Positions 20,413 through 29,578 of a stretch of 52,044 nucleotides of DNA are shown piece by piece; position 1 is the stretch's first letter; each line of letters starts with the position of its first letter. The stretch is taken from positions 340,606-392,649 of the forward strand of contig NZ_JH393260.1 in NCBI RefSeq assembly GCF_000236035.1. The letters are read 5' to 3'. The notes beneath the pieces are model-generated. The model was not told the origin of the DNA and did no database searches. It saw only the letters and a list, made by a program, of their open reading frames with translations. The position numbers and the translations under genes were made by a program. Origin of the DNA: Vreelandella boliviensis LC1. Its GTDB lineage: Bacteria; Pseudomonadota; Gammaproteobacteria; Pseudomonadales; Halomonadaceae.

Positions 20413-20688
20413 GTGATCCTAATTGTTGCTTTATACGCTGTGGTTAGCATTCTCGCTTACGTTACCTACGCCATCGACAAAAAAGCGGCGATTAAAAACC
20501 GCCGTCGGGTGAGTGAGAAGTCGTTACATCTGCTTGGCGTGTTGGGCGGCTGGCCGGGTGCGCTACTGGCCCAGCAGCGGCTGCGGCATAAAACCCAGAA
20601 AAACGCCTTTCAAGTTACGTTCTGGCTGACGGTTGTCGTGAATCTGGTCTGCATAGGGTGGCTAACTGTTTCATTGAGTCTCATTTAG
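20413..20688 (+). CDS. DUF1294 small membrane protein
   Basis: A 91-residue protein with two hydrophobic helices (about 2-18 and 70-90) and a basic middle segment (DKKAAIKNRRRVSEKSLHLLGVLGGWPGALLAQQ) ending in RHKTQKNAFQ, which is the DUF1294 signature. Function is unknown; these domains are often fused to cold-shock or thermonuclease domains. The start is GTG at 20413. It ends within a long inverted repeat that separates it from the convergent trpG. Confidence 0.8.
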   Translation: MILIVALYAVVSILAYVTYAIDKKAAIKNRRRVSEKSLHLLGVLGGWPGALLAQQRLRHKTQKNAFQVTFWLTVVVNLVCIGWLTVSLSLI

Positions 20689-20711
20689 CCACCCGTTTAG
20701 CCACCCTATGC
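20651..20711. terminator. 15-bp inverted repeat between convergent DUF1294 and trpG genes
   Basis: gcatagggtggctaa at 20651-20665 is perfectly repeated in reverse at 20697-20711. The internal ttagccaccc at 20685-20694 can pair with the same left arm, so two alternative stems exist. The DUF1294 stop codon lies in the loop. There is no T-run; it plausibly acts as a bidirectional or Rho-linked terminator. Confidence 0.5.
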
Positions 20712-20718
20712 TTGGTGC

Positions 20719-21399
20719 CTACGCTGTGGCTTGATCGTCGGGCGCGAAAAGAAAATTAGCAATCAGCTCTTTGCCGCCTTCGGTGGCAAACGATTCCGGA
20801 TGGAACTGGATGCCGTGAATTGGGTACTCCCGATGTTTAACGCCCATTAGCTCGAATTCCCCCAATGCCTGCCAGCGGCTGCGCTGCTCAAAGCTATCAG
20901 CCTCAAGTGCACCCACCGTGGCGGTGACTTCGAGGCACTCGGGTAGGGTGGTCGCATCGGCAATCAGCGAGTGATAGCGCATTACCTCAAGCTGGTCGGG
21001 GACGCCGTTAAACACCGATGCGTTATTGTGATTGATTGGGCTAATCTTGCCGTGCATGGGCAGCGGCGCTTTGACCACCTTGCCGCCAAATACGTGCACA
21101 ATGCCCTGCATGCCCAGGCACACTCCCAGCAGAGGTGTGGTCTTACCTAGTTTCTCGATTACTTCGGCACACACGCCAAAGTAGCGCGGGTCATCCGGCG
21201 AGCCCGGGCCGGGAGAGATGATAATGCGATCCGGTGCCATGGCTTCGATGGTCTGGAAATCGATCTGATTATTGCGCTTAACGGATATCTCAAAGTTGGT
21301 CAGCCCGCCGCGATTCTTCTCCGTGGTTAGAATCTCACCAATAAACTGGTAGAGGTTATAGGTGAAGGAGTCGTAATTATCGATAATCAGTACTTTCAT
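20719..21399 (-). CDS. trpG: Anthranilate synthase component II (glutamine amidotransferase)
   Basis: A 226-residue class I amidotransferase that supplies ammonia from glutamine to TrpE. The nucleophile is Cys94 in LLGVCLGMQG, and the His and Glu of the triad are in HGIQFHPESFATEGG; the oxyanion segment is SPGPGSPDDP. Relative to short TrpG/PabA (about 190 residues) there is an insertion at about residues 26-48 (EKNRGG...). The start overlaps the trpE stop by 4 bases. PabA-type dual function is possible, but the trpR operator points to tryptophan synthesis. Confidence 0.88.
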   Translation of the reverse strand: MKVLIIDNYDSFTYNLYQFIGEILTTEKNRGGLTNFEISVKRNNQIDFQTIEAMAPDRIIISPGPGSPDDPRYFGVCAEVIEKLGKTTPLLGVCLGMQGIVHVFGGKVVKAPLPMHGKISPINHNNASVFNGVPDQLEVMRYHSLIADATTLPECLEVTATVGALEADSFEQRSRWQALGEFELMGVKHREYPIHGIQFHPESFATEGGKELIANFLFAPDDQATA

Positions 21400-22829
21400 G
21401 CTGGGCGCTCCATGTCCGTTTCCATGTCCGTTTTCATAAAAGGAGCAAGGGCTTTGCGGGTGCCGGCAAATTTGCGGCGGATCTCTTCGTACTCATCTTC
21501 AGCGTTACTATCGAAGACGTTGCCGCCACAGGTTTGCACGTAGGCGCGCTCACCGTTGACGAATACGGTACGGATGGGGATTGCAAAGGTGCAGTCGCCA
21601 TTAAACGAAAACTGACCTACCGCACCGCCGTAGGGGCCGCGCCCGTCGGTTTCCAGGTCGTCGATAATCTTCATCGCCTCGATCTTGGGTGCGCCGGTGA
21701 GAGTGCCCGCCGGGAAGTTGCTGGCAAGCGCGCTAAACATATCTTCGCCTTCGGCGATAATGCCGACAATCTCGCTGGAAATATGCTGAACGTGGCTAAA
21801 GCGTTTGATATCCATCAGGCTACGTACTTTGACCGTCCCAAACTGCGCTACGCGGCCAATATCGTTGCGGTGTAGATCCACAATCATATTGTGCTCGGCG
21901 ATCTCTTTAGGGTCGTTGAGCAGTGCCCGGGCGAGTTGGGTATCTTCTTGGGGTGTTTGGCCCCGGGTGGTGGTGCCTGCCAGCGGAAAAGTTTCCATCT
22001 CGCCCTGGCGAAGCCGGAACAAAAGCTCTGGGCTTGCGCCGATCAGCTTCTGCTCACCAAATTTGACGTAGTACATCTGTGGTGAGGGGTTAATGGTGCG
22101 TAGCTGGTCATAGAGCGCCAGGGAATCGCCTTTAATACTAAAGCGCTTTTTAAAGCCGACTTCGCACTGGAACACTTTGCCGTCGATAATATCCTGCTTC
22201 ACCTTGGCCACCGCCTCGGCGTGTTCTGCCTGGCTCATGGTGTCGCCTAAGGCGGTGATCTGCAGCGGGCCTGCTGGCTCATCGTCTGCATCGATCAGCG
22301 TCTGTAGAAATTCGTAGCGGCTGTTGTCGTAATAGAAGTAGGTGACTTCCCCGGTCATCTTGTCGAGGATCAATCCATCTTTGTAAAGCCCAAAGCGGAA
22401 GGTGTCGAAATCATCGCTGGCTTTTAGCGTAAGCGATGGCTCGAAGTACTGCATGGCATCGTAACCGAGATAACCGCTTAGCCCGCCAGCGTATTTACGC
22501 GAAATAATATTCTGCGGAATCAGGCTGCGCAGCAGGTCATAAGGGTTGTCGTTCGGGTAGTGGTTGGCATTGCCGTCGCGGTCTTCAATGGTCAGCGTGT
22601 TGCCGTTGGCGTAGAGCGTGTACTCGGGGTCGAAGCCGATGATCGAGTGGCGCGCCATATGGCTATCTTCGCCCAGGGATTCGAGCATGTAGCAGGTATC
22701 AAACCGACGCTCGATTTTTTGAAACAGGGCAAAGAAGTCGCAGTCTGCAGCCAAGGTCACATAGTGAGGTTTGCGTGGCAGTGTAAAAGGCTGCGGACCT
22801 CGAGAGGCGTGCGTATCAGCAGTGGTCAT
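21396..22829 (-). CDS. trpE: Anthranilate synthase component I
   Basis: A 477-residue chorismate-using enzyme producing anthranilate, the first tryptophan step. Chorismate-binding family motifs are in place: PLAGTTTRG (Ala where aminodeoxychorismate synthases carry Lys, favouring anthranilate synthase), HNMIVDLHRNDIG, FPAGTLTGAPK, GPYGGAVG and the C-terminal AGTRKAL. The N-terminal feedback-site region includes YMLES, consistent with tryptophan inhibition. A TTG at 22835 is possible; the ATG at 22829 lies 2 bases after the trpR stop, giving tight coupling. Codon and base use match the chromosome. Confidence 0.88.
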   Translation of the reverse strand: MTTADTHASRGPQPFTLPRKPHYVTLAADCDFFALFQKIERRFDTCYMLESLGEDSHMARHSIIGFDPEYTLYANGNTLTIEDRDGNANHYPNDNPYDLLRSLIPQNIISRKYAGGLSGYLGYDAMQYFEPSLTLKASDDFDTFRFGLYKDGLILDKMTGEVTYFYYDNSRYEFLQTLIDADDEPAGPLQITALGDTMSQAEHAEAVAKVKQDIIDGKVFQCEVGFKKRFSIKGDSLALYDQLRTINPSPQMYYVKFGEQKLIGASPELLFRLRQGEMETFPLAGTTTRGQTPQEDTQLARALLNDPKEIAEHNMIVDLHRNDIGRVAQFGTVKVRSLMDIKRFSHVQHISSEIVGIIAEGEDMFSALASNFPAGTLTGAPKIEAMKIIDDLETDGRGPYGGAVGQFSFNGDCTFAIPIRTVFVNGERAYVQTCGGNVFDSNAEDEYEEIRRKFAGTRKALAPFMKTDMETDMERPA

Positions 22830-22831
22830 AA

Positions 22832-23104
22832 TCAATCAGTCCGTGAAGAAGGGCTTGAAGAAGGCAGCGTGGTAAGCGCACGGGAACCCCGTGAAACCGT
22901 GGCGATACCCACGCCCAGGGTTTCGGCAATTTTGCGGTGAGGCACGCCTTCGCGCAGCAGCTTAAAAATCTGTAGGCGTTTACTGATTTCTTGGTACTCT
23001 GCGGGCGTCAGCAGGCTGGCCAGCGCTGTGTCCATTGCTTCAGGTGAGTCAATGGCGAGCAAATGACGAATGAGCTCAGCCTGATAGTGTTCGTTTGAGG
23101 GCAC
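22832..23104 (-). CDS. trpR: Trp operon repressor
   Basis: A 90-residue TrpR-family repressor that binds operators when loaded with L-tryptophan. The helix-turn-helix is clear: LLREGVPHRKIAETLGVGIATVSRGSRAL corresponds to the E. coli reading head GAGIATITRGSNSL, and LTPAEYQEISKRLQIFKLL matches the dimer core. It starts with GTG at 23104. A near-ideal Trp operator lies 21-44 bases upstream, overlapping a -10, so it should repress itself and trpEG. It is shorter than E. coli TrpR (108), missing part of the N-terminal arm. Confidence 0.92.
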   Translation of the reverse strand: MPSNEHYQAELIRHLLAIDSPEAMDTALASLLTPAEYQEISKRLQIFKLLREGVPHRKIAETLGVGIATVSRGSRALTTLPSSSPSSRTD

Positions 23105-23124
23105 GACGGCACCGTTTAATATTT

Positions 23125-23148
23125 AATGTACTAGCGTACTAGTACATT
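23125..23148 (-). promoter_or_regulatory. TrpR operator overlapping the trpR-trpE-trpG promoter
   Basis: A perfect inverted repeat with 10-bp arms (aatgtactag and ctagtacatt) around a 4-base centre (cgta). It carries the two CTAG half-sites and outer GTAC of known trp operators. On the minus strand, TTGACC (plus 23166-23171) and TAATGT (plus 23144-23149) are spaced 16 bp, and the operator covers the -10, so bound TrpR would block RNA polymerase. Confidence 0.88.
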
Positions 23149-23280
23149 AACAGCATGAGATAAAAGGTCAATGCTCAATCGCTGACAATACCGTGTTTTT
23201 CTGAAGTATAAGTATTCTAATCTAGAAGAATAGGTTTCCTGGAAAAAGCGCTACCCTTTGCGACTAACAGGTTTTATGGG

Positions 23281-23844
23281 TTAAAAAGGCAGGTGCAACG
23301 AGGCGCTTAGCATATTGAGGTGGCTAAGCGTTGGGGCGTCGATGCGTTCGTACTCTAGGCGGCTGACGAGTCGGTTGATTGTCACCGTGGCGCCGAAGCC
23401 TTGCAGAAAAGCAGTGCCACTCTCATCGGCGCCTTCCAGGTCGCTTTCACCACGCCATTCCGTGATGCCGGACTTCGCATAGACGCTAAAGGCGCCCATG
23501 CGAACACCGGCAACAACGGCACCGCCCAAACTCAGCGTATCCATAATCAGCGGATTAACACTGGAGGAAGTGGAAATTTCTTCACTTTCCCGGTAGGCAA
23601 TTTCAGCGCCGATATCGAGCTGGGGGAGTCGCCAAGGGCTGAAGCCTGCGGTTACTCGAAAACCGCTGGTATAATTATCAAGGCTTTGAAGGTCGCTGCC
23701 TTCTAAGATAACGCCGTTATCAAGCTGCATGAGTTCGCTATTGGGTGCGGTATAGGCCATTACCGGCGGGGTATCGTCGGCGTAGCTGCTAAACCAAGGA
23801 ACAGAGCAGCAGAGTAGGGTGCTTGCCAAGCGTTTGATTGGCAT
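23281..23844 (-). CDS. Putative small outer-membrane beta-barrel protein
   Basis: A 187-residue exported protein with no recognised named family. A signal peptide is likely (residues 1 to about 23, MPIKRLASTLLCCSVPWFSSYA before DD). The rest alternates polar and hydrophobic residues in strand-length blocks (FRVTAGFSPW, LDIGAEIAYRE, AGVRMGAFSVYAKSGI, FGATVTINRLVSRLEYERI) and ends in a C-terminal Phe (SLHLPF), the usual BamA recognition signature. It resembles OmpW/opacity-type eight-stranded barrels; this is inferred from pattern only. SD taggag lies upstream. It is monocistronic, between trpR and a methyltransferase gene. Confidence 0.75.
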   Translation of the reverse strand: MPIKRLASTLLCCSVPWFSSYADDTPPVMAYTAPNSELMQLDNGVILEGSDLQSLDNYTSGFRVTAGFSPWRLPQLDIGAEIAYRESEEISTSSSVNPLIMDTLSLGGAVVAGVRMGAFSVYAKSGITEWRGESDLEGADESGTAFLQGFGATVTINRLVSRLEYERIDAPTLSHLNMLSASLHLPF

Positions 23845-23923
23845 TTCTCGTACTCCTATCGTTTCATACCCATATGTTGTCGTATAACCATAGGTAGGGA
23901 GGAAAAAACAATTGCTACTTAGA

Positions 23924-24748
23924 TTAGCAACTGGCTTGGATTTCCACCACTTTAATTGCGCCCTGGGCCAAGTTGTCGACTAAATTTTTACCCATGGTGA
24001 GAAATCGCTCGCCAAAAACCCATTGGGGTGACAGTACGGCTTGCCGTGGCGTCTGCTCTTTTTGCCGCTGGCGCTGGCGCCACTCCAAGGCCATTTCGCT
24101 CCAGTCTTCCGCGTGTACAAGTAGGAAACCGCCCGTTTCCAGCAATCGCGTCAGCTCCGTAATCTTCATTAGATGGGAGTGCTCAGAAGAGGATGCCCAA
24201 GGCACGGGGTAGCGAAGTTGTGCCACGTTGGGGCCGCTGACAACTTCATGCATCACTAGCTGCCCGCCAGGCCGCAGAACTCGGCGGCTTTCTGCGATTA
24301 CCTGGGTGGCATCGGGCATATTGAGTAGGCTGTGCTGAAACAGCACGGCATCAAAGCTGTGATCGGCAAATGGCAGGGCGCTTGCGTTACCGGTTACCCA
24401 GGTGAGTGGTAATGAGTCAGGCTGGTTAACCCGAGAGCTAAGCGCTTTGTTCAGCGCACTGAAACCATGAGTGATGTCCAGCCCGGTCATTTGAAAGCCT
24501 AGTGCCGTGCCCTGGCGCATTAACCCGCCTAGTCCAGCGCCGATATCCAGCACCTTGCCGTGGGTGTCAGGGTTGAGCCTTTGAAGCAACCTCGCGGAGG
24601 CTGCCACGCCACCAATATGCAGCTGATCCAAGGGTGCCAATTGGTGCAAGGTGGGGCAAGCGGGGTAGTGGGCGTCAATCTGTGCCAATACCTCATCAGC
24701 GCGCAGAGCGCGCTGATAGTGATCCGCTAAAAGGTGGGAGTCGATCAT
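23924..24748 (-). CDS. Class I SAM-dependent methyltransferase
   Basis: A 274-residue soluble methyltransferase with motif I VLDIGAGLGGLMRQG (about 66-80), motif II TGLDIT and the post-motif ALPFADHSFDAVLFQHSLLNM, followed by RVLRPGGQLVMHEV. The PLDQLHIGG segment before motif I resembles UbiE/dimethylglycine-type small-molecule methyltransferases, but the substrate is not evident. It starts 3 bases after the acyl-CoA ligase stop, so it is probably the last gene of the liu transcript or of a ligase-methyltransferase sub-operon. Confidence 0.82.
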   Translation of the reverse strand: MIDSHLLADHYQRALRADEVLAQIDAHYPACPTLHQLAPLDQLHIGGVAASARLLQRLNPDTHGKVLDIGAGLGGLMRQGTALGFQMTGLDITHGFSALNKALSSRVNQPDSLPLTWVTGNASALPFADHSFDAVLFQHSLLNMPDATQVIAESRRVLRPGGQLVMHEVVSGPNVAQLRYPVPWASSSEHSHLMKITELTRLLETGGFLLVHAEDWSEMALEWRQRQRQKEQTPRQAVLSPQWVFGERFLTMGKNLVDNLAQGAIKVVEIQASC

Positions 24749-24751
24749 CGC

Positions 24752-26491
24752 TTACGACTCTTTATCCAAGCCTGACTCTTGATCCAAGCCTGACTCTTGA
24801 TCCAAACCCAGCTCTTGGATGGAAATTTCGCGCATTTTAAATTTCTGAATTTTGCCGGTGACAGTCATCGGGAATTCGTCAACGAACTTGAAATAGCGTG
24901 GAATTTTGAAGTGGGTGATTTTGCCTTTGCAGTACTCGCGCAGCTCTTCACCGGTGACTTCGCCTGCAGTGCTATTGAGTTTTACCCAGGCAATCAGCTC
25001 TTCACCGTATTTCTTATCCGGTACGCCGGTGACCTGTACTTCCGAAATCGCCGGGTGGGCATAAAGAAACTCTTCGATCTCTTTGGGATAAACGTTTTCG
25101 CCGCCGCGAATGACCATGTCTTTAATGCGACCAACAATCTGGATATAACCTTCTTCATCCATGGTGGCCAGGTCGCCGGTGTGCATCCAGCCCGCTTCAT
25201 CAATGGCTTCAGTGGTGGCTTTGTCGTTGTTCCAGTACTTCAGCATCACGCTATAGCCGCGGGTACATAGCTCGCCGATTTCACCTCGGGGGAGAATGCC
25301 GCCGTTGCCGGGGTCGACGATTTTATTTTCCAGGTGCGGCTGAGTGCGACCAACCGTGGAAACGCGCTTCTCAATGCTGTCGTTAGCGCCGGTCTGGGTA
25401 GATACTGGGCTGGTTTCCGTCATGCCGTAGGCGATCTGCACGCCCTTCATATTCATCTTATTGATCACCTGCTTCATAATTTCTGCCGGGCAGATCGAGC
25501 CCGCCATAATGCCGGTTCGCAGGGATGAGAGGTCGGTGCTAGGGAAATCCGGGTGGTCCAGCTCGGCGATAAACATGGTCGGCACGCCGTACAGCGCGGT
25601 GGCTTTCTGGTCATGCACGGCCTTAAGCACTTTGCCGGGGTCAAAGCCCTCGTCCGGATAGATCATGGTGGCGCCGTGGGTAATACAGCCCAAGTTGCCC
25701 ATCACCATGCCAAAGCAGTGGTAAAGCGGCACCGGAATCACCAAGCGGTCTTCGCTGGTAAAGCCCATACTCTCCGCCACGAAGAAGCCGTTGTTGAGAA
25801 TATTGTGGTGAGAAAGCGTAGCTCCTTTAGGAAAGCCCGTGGTGCCAGAGGTGTACTGAATATTGATCGCGTCATCAAATTGCAGCGTCGCCTGCAGATC
25901 GTCAACATCGGTTTGGCTAACCTTGCTCGCTTCTTCCATCAGGTCAGACCAGCGCCACATGCCGCTTAGCTTTTCACTGCTTAAATTAATAATACACTCA
26001 AGGTCTGGCAACTTTTGAGACTTCAGTTCGCCTTTGTTGCTGGTTTTTAATTCGGGTGCTAGTTCATAGAGCATGGCGCTGTAGTCAGAACTTTTGAAGC
26101 TGTCGGCGGAGACCAGAAACCGTGCGCCGGATTGATTCAGCACATACTCCAATTCGTGGGTGCGGTAAGACGGGTTAATGTTAACCAGGATGGCGCCGAT
26201 TTTGGCGGTGGCAAACTGGGTGAGCGTCCATTCGCTGCAGTTGGGTGCCCAAATGGCCACCCGGTCGCCTTTGTCAACACCAATGGAGAGCAGTGCACGG
26301 GCGCAGCGATTGACCTCTTCGTGAAGCTGGCGATAGCTCCAATGAATGTTCTGGTGCAGCACAATCAGCGCGTCGTTATCGGCATGTTGGGTCGCGATTT
26401 GGTCGAATTTATCGCCAATCGTCATACCAAGAAGTGGCTTGTCTGCCATGCTGCTGGAGTAGCTGGGTTGGGTAAGAGTAGGCGATGCCAT
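24752..26491 (-). CDS. AMP-forming acyl-CoA ligase (FadD-like)
   Basis: A 579-residue ANL-superfamily enzyme that activates a carboxylic acid to acyl-AMP and then acyl-CoA. The P-loop is [12 protein letters not shown]5 is YGMTETSP, A7 is [13 protein letters not shown] and the catalytic lysine is in [15 protein letters not shown]. It is close to medium/short-chain acyl-CoA synthetases often found with liu clusters; isovalerate, other branched acids or acetoacetate are possible substrates, which the sequence does not decide. The C-terminus carries three SGLDQE-type repeats not expected in the family. SD ggagaga is 7 bases from the ATG; liuE lies 87 bases upstream. Confidence 0.88.
   Translation of the reverse strand: MASPTLTQPSYSSSMADKPLLGMTIGDKFDQIATQHADNDALIVLHQNIHWSYRQLHEEVNRCARALLSIGVDKGDRVAIWAPNCSEWTLTQFATAKIGAILVNINPSYRTHELEYVLNQSGARFLVSADSFKSSDYSAMLYELAPELKTSNKGELKSQKLPDLECIINLSSEKLSGMWRWSDLMEEASKVSQTDVDDLQATLQFDDAINIQYTSGTTGFPKGATLSHHNILNNGFFVAESMGFTSEDRLVIPVPLYHCFGMVMGNLGCITHGATMIYPDEGFDPGKVLKAVHDQKATALYGVPTMFIAELDHPDFPSTDLSSLRTGIMAGSICPAEIMKQVINKMNMKGVQIAYGMTETSPVSTQTGANDSIEKRVSTVGRTQPHLENKIVDPGNGGILPRGEIGELCTRGYSVMLKYWNNDKATTEAIDEAGWMHTGDLATMDEEGYIQIVGRIKDMVIRGGENVYPKEIEEFLYAHPAISEVQVTGVPDKKYGEELIAWVKLNSTAGEVTGEELREYCKGKITHFKIPRYFKFVDEFPMTVTGKIQKFKMREISIQELGLDQESGLDQESGLDKES
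24756..24809 (-). repeat. Three 18-bp in-frame tandem repeats at the ligase C-terminus
   Basis: Plus-strand units gactctttatccaagcct, gactcttgatccaagcct and gactcttgatccaaaccc abut each other and encode repeated acidic SGLDQE-like hexapeptides at the extreme C-terminus. The unit is a multiple of three, so copy number can vary without frameshift. Confidence 0.9.
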
Positions 26492-26578
26492 GGTGTATCT
26501 CTCCGATATTTTTCTTGTCCGAACGGGAAGGCAGAGGATAATTAGCTGTTTTTAATTTTTTGTTATTCACTTCTAATG

Positions 26579-27484
26579 TCAATGATCAGGGCCTTTTGCC
26601 AGGGCCACTTTGGAACTTGGCTTGCGGCCGAGCTCGTTGGTGATCCAGTAGCCGGTATCAATCACCGCTTGAAGGTCGATGCCTGTCTCAATGCCTAGCC
26701 CTTCAAGCAGATAGAGCACGTCTTCGGTAGCCACATTGCCGGATGCGCCTTTGGCATACGGGCAGCCGCCCAGGCCTGCCGTCGCCGCATCAATCACGCT
26801 AACGCCTTCTTCCATCACAGCGTATAAATTAGCCAGCGCCATGCCGTAGGTGTCATGAAAGTGGGCGGCTAGAAACTCAATGGGCACCTGGTGGCGAGTC
26901 GCCTCAATCATGCGTTTAGCGGCCAGCGGCGTACCCACGCCAATGGTGTCGCCCAGGGAGACTTCGTAGCAGCCCATTTCATAAAGCGCTTTGGCTACCT
27001 CTGCCACTTTGGCCGGGGCGATCTCGCCTTCGTAGGGGCAGCCCAATACGCACGAAACGTAGCCGCGAACTCGAATGCCTGCCTCACGGGTGCGCTCCAA
27101 TACCGGTTCAAAGCGTGCCAGTGACTCGGCAATGGAGCAGTTGATGTTCTTTTGCGAGAAGGCTTCAGAAGCGGCACCAAATACCGCGACCTCTTCAACG
27201 CCCACGGTTAGCGCGTTTTCCAGCCCTTTTAGATTGGGCGTTAGTGCCGAATAAACCACACCAGGCTGGCGGTTAATGCCACCCATCACCTCAACGGCGT
27301 CGCCCATTTGCGGCACCCACTTGGGTGATACAAAGCTGGCGGCTTCAATATAACTGATACCCGCGTTGGCAAGCCGCTCAATCAGGGCAATTTTAGTCGC
27401 GGTCGGCACAATGGCCCCTGGCTCGTTTTGCAAGCCATCCCGAGGGGCCATTTCAAACAGCTTAACGGAGGTAGGCAGTGGCAT
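26579..27484 (-). CDS. liuE: Hydroxymethylglutaryl-CoA lyase
   Basis: A 301-residue TIM-barrel lyase that splits HMG-CoA into acetyl-CoA and acetoacetate, ending leucine breakdown. The N-terminal [11 protein letters not shown] holds the catalytic Arg-Asp pair, [12 protein letters not shown] the metal-binding His residues, and [20 protein letters not shown] the catalytic Cys. Length equals the bacterial HMGCL family. SD aggag lies before the ATG; the gene is 12 bases after liuD in the same transcript. Confidence 0.96.
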   Translation of the reverse strand: MPLPTSVKLFEMAPRDGLQNEPGAIVPTATKIALIERLANAGISYIEAASFVSPKWVPQMGDAVEVMGGINRQPGVVYSALTPNLKGLENALTVGVEEVAVFGAASEAFSQKNINCSIAESLARFEPVLERTREAGIRVRGYVSCVLGCPYEGEIAPAKVAEVAKALYEMGCYEVSLGDTIGVGTPLAAKRMIEATRHQVPIEFLAAHFHDTYGMALANLYAVMEEGVSVIDAATAGLGGCPYAKGASGNVATEDVLYLLEGLGIETGIDLQAVIDTGYWITNELGRKPSSKVALAKGPDH

Positions 27485-27496
27485 AAGCAGTGACTC

Positions 27497-29578
27497 CTAT
27501 TTGTTAGCCGCAGCGTCGTTGGCCGCAAAGTCGAGCAGCACAGCGCCTTGGCTGACGGTGTCGCCGGCCTGGAAGTGGAAGGTGTCTACACTGCCATCAG
27601 CGGGGGCGTTCATGGTGTGCTCCATTTTCATGGCTTCCATCACCATCAGCGGCATGCCTTTCTCAACCGCCACGCCGGGCTCCACCAGCAGGGCAACCAC
27701 GGTGCCGTTCATGGGGGCGGTGAGGGTAGACTCCGCTTCGTGGTGGCCGTGATCAATCGCGTCGATGCGCCGCCAGAACAGACGGGTTTCACCGCTCGGA
27801 TCAGCCATCACCACCACATGCCCATCGCGGCGCGCCTGCAGGCGGCGACGGTGGCCGTTCAGGGTCACCGCGACCGCATCACCGGTCAGCGGCTGTAGGC
27901 TGGCGGTAAGGGTTTCGTCGCCAATGGTGAGGTTCCAAAGCGATTCGCCCGCGCTGCGTTTACCTTCAATAATCACCACTGCTTCATCGCTATCGGGCGC
28001 TTGCGCACTTGCCGGGTCGCAGAGCGCAATGCGAATGGTGTGCGGTGCATTGAGGCGGAAGCCGTCGTGGCGATCCCAGGGCGAGTCGCTTTCGCACTCC
28101 TGGGCAAGTTGATTCAGGCCAATCAGCGCCGCGCTGGCGTAGGCCTCCATGCTATAGGTGCGCGGCGCAAACAGCGTGGCTTCATTGCGTTCGATAAAGC
28201 GCGTGTCTAGTTCGACGTTTTTAAAGCCGGGATGAGTCGCCAGGCGCATCAGGAAGGCGCGGTTGGTCACGACGCCCTGAACATCTAACGCTGCCAAGGC
28301 GCGGTTAAGGGTTGCCAGCGCCGCATCGCGGTCAGGGCCGTGCACAATCAGCTTGGCGAGCATCGGGTCGTAATGCATCGATACTTCGTCGCCACTTTCT
28401 ACGCCGCTATCCAGGCGTATCTGTGCGCTGCTTAAACCAGCGCCTTCTAAATCCAGTGCAAAGCGGGTGAGCAGGCCGGTGGCAGGTAGAAAATCCTGAT
28501 CCGGGTCTTCGGCGTAAATCCGCGCTTCAAAGCTATGGCCGGTGATGGTTAGCTCGTCTTGGCGGCAAGGGAGCGGTTCGCCCATGGCCACGCGTAGCTG
28601 CCATTCGACCAGATCTTGACCAGTGATCATCTCGGTCACCGGGTGCTCGACCTGAAGACGGGTGTTCATCTCCATAAAGTAGAACGAACCATCCTGCCCT
28701 GGTGAACCGTCTAGCAAAAATTCGACGGTGCCCGCGCCTACATAGCCGATCTCCTGAGCGGCACGCACCGCGGCATCGCCCATGGCGCTGCGCAGCTCTG
28801 CCGTCATGCCGGGGGCGGGGGCTTCTTCGATCACTTTTTGATGGCGGCGCTGCACGCTGCAGTCGCGCTCGAACAGGTATACACCGTTACCATGGCGGTC
28901 GCAGAACACCTGCACTTCCACATGGCGGGGTTGTACTAGGTACTTTTCGATCAGCATGCGGTCATCGCCGAAGGCGGCTTTTGACTCACGGCGGCAACCG
29001 TCTAGCGCGGCCTGAAAACCATCACCGCTTTCCACCACGCGCATGCCTTTACCACCGCCACCGGCGCTGGCTTTGAGCATCACCGGGTAGCCGATCTTAT
29101 CGGCTTCGCTGCGTAGCAGAGCATCGTCTTGATCATCGCCGTGGTAGCCAGGCACCAGCGGTACACCGGCGTTGGCCATGCGCGCTTTGGCGGCGGATTT
29201 GTCACCCATGGCGGCAATCGCCGAAGCAGGCGGGCCGACAAAGGTAATGCCTGCTTCTTCAAGGGCTTTAACGAAGCTGCCGTTCTCGGAAAGAAAGCCG
29301 TAGCCGGGGTGAATTGCGCCGGTGCCGGTGCGTTTGGCGGCGTCAATCACTGCGTCAATATTGAGATAGCTTTCCCGCGCAGCGGCAGGGCCTAAACGCA
29401 CGGCCTCATCGGCTTCACGCACGTGACGGGCACTGGCATCGGCGTCGGAGTAGACGGCCACTGTTTTCAGGCCCATACGGCGGGCTGTGCGCATCACCCG
29501 GCAGGCGATTTCACCGCGGTTGGCGACCAGCAAGGTATCGAAAGGCGTCGTGCGAGCGGCTTTTTCGTGTTTTTTCAT
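27497..29578 (-). CDS. liuD: 3-methylcrotonyl-CoA carboxylase, biotin-carrying alpha subunit
   Basis: A 693-residue subunit with the biotin carboxylase domain (about 12-460: LLVANRGEIACRV, ATP-grasp KASAGGGGKGMRVV, EMNTRLQVEHPVTE), a linker/BT domain, and a C-terminal biotinyl domain with AMKME, biotinylated on Lys651. It carboxylates biotin and, with LiuB, converts 3-methylcrotonyl-CoA to 3-methylglutaconyl-CoA in leucine catabolism. It is slightly longer than typical (about 655-670). The ATG overlaps the liuC stop by 4 bases. Confidence 0.96.
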   Translation of the reverse strand: MKKHEKAARTTPFDTLLVANRGEIACRVMRTARRMGLKTVAVYSDADASARHVREADEAVRLGPAAARESYLNIDAVIDAAKRTGTGAIHPGYGFLSENGSFVKALEEAGITFVGPPASAIAAMGDKSAAKARMANAGVPLVPGYHGDDQDDALLRSEADKIGYPVMLKASAGGGGKGMRVVESGDGFQAALDGCRRESKAAFGDDRMLIEKYLVQPRHVEVQVFCDRHGNGVYLFERDCSVQRRHQKVIEEAPAPGMTAELRSAMGDAAVRAAQEIGYVGAGTVEFLLDGSPGQDGSFYFMEMNTRLQVEHPVTEMITGQDLVEWQLRVAMGEPLPCRQDELTITGHSFEARIYAEDPDQDFLPATGLLTRFALDLEGAGLSSAQIRLDSGVESGDEVSMHYDPMLAKLIVHGPDRDAALATLNRALAALDVQGVVTNRAFLMRLATHPGFKNVELDTRFIERNEATLFAPRTYSMEAYASAALIGLNQLAQECESDSPWDRHDGFRLNAPHTIRIALCDPASAQAPDSDEAVVIIEGKRSAGESLWNLTIGDETLTASLQPLTGDAVAVTLNGHRRRLQARRDGHVVVMADPSGETRLFWRRIDAIDHGHHEAESTLTAPMNGTVVALLVEPGVAVEKGMPLMVMEAMKMEHTMNAPADGSVDTFHFQAGDTVSQGAVLLDFAANDAAANK

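Noticed and set aside
20719..22829. pabA-pabB (folate) instead of trpG-trpE
   Set aside because: The chorismate enzyme has PLAGT rather than the Lys-containing motif of PabB, and the operon begins with trpR and a Trp operator.
22560..22940. Plus-strand frame antisense to trpE/trpR, and similar long antisense frames in the liu and relA genes
   Set aside because: They mirror high-GC codon structure of real genes, have no ribosome sites and no domain motifs.
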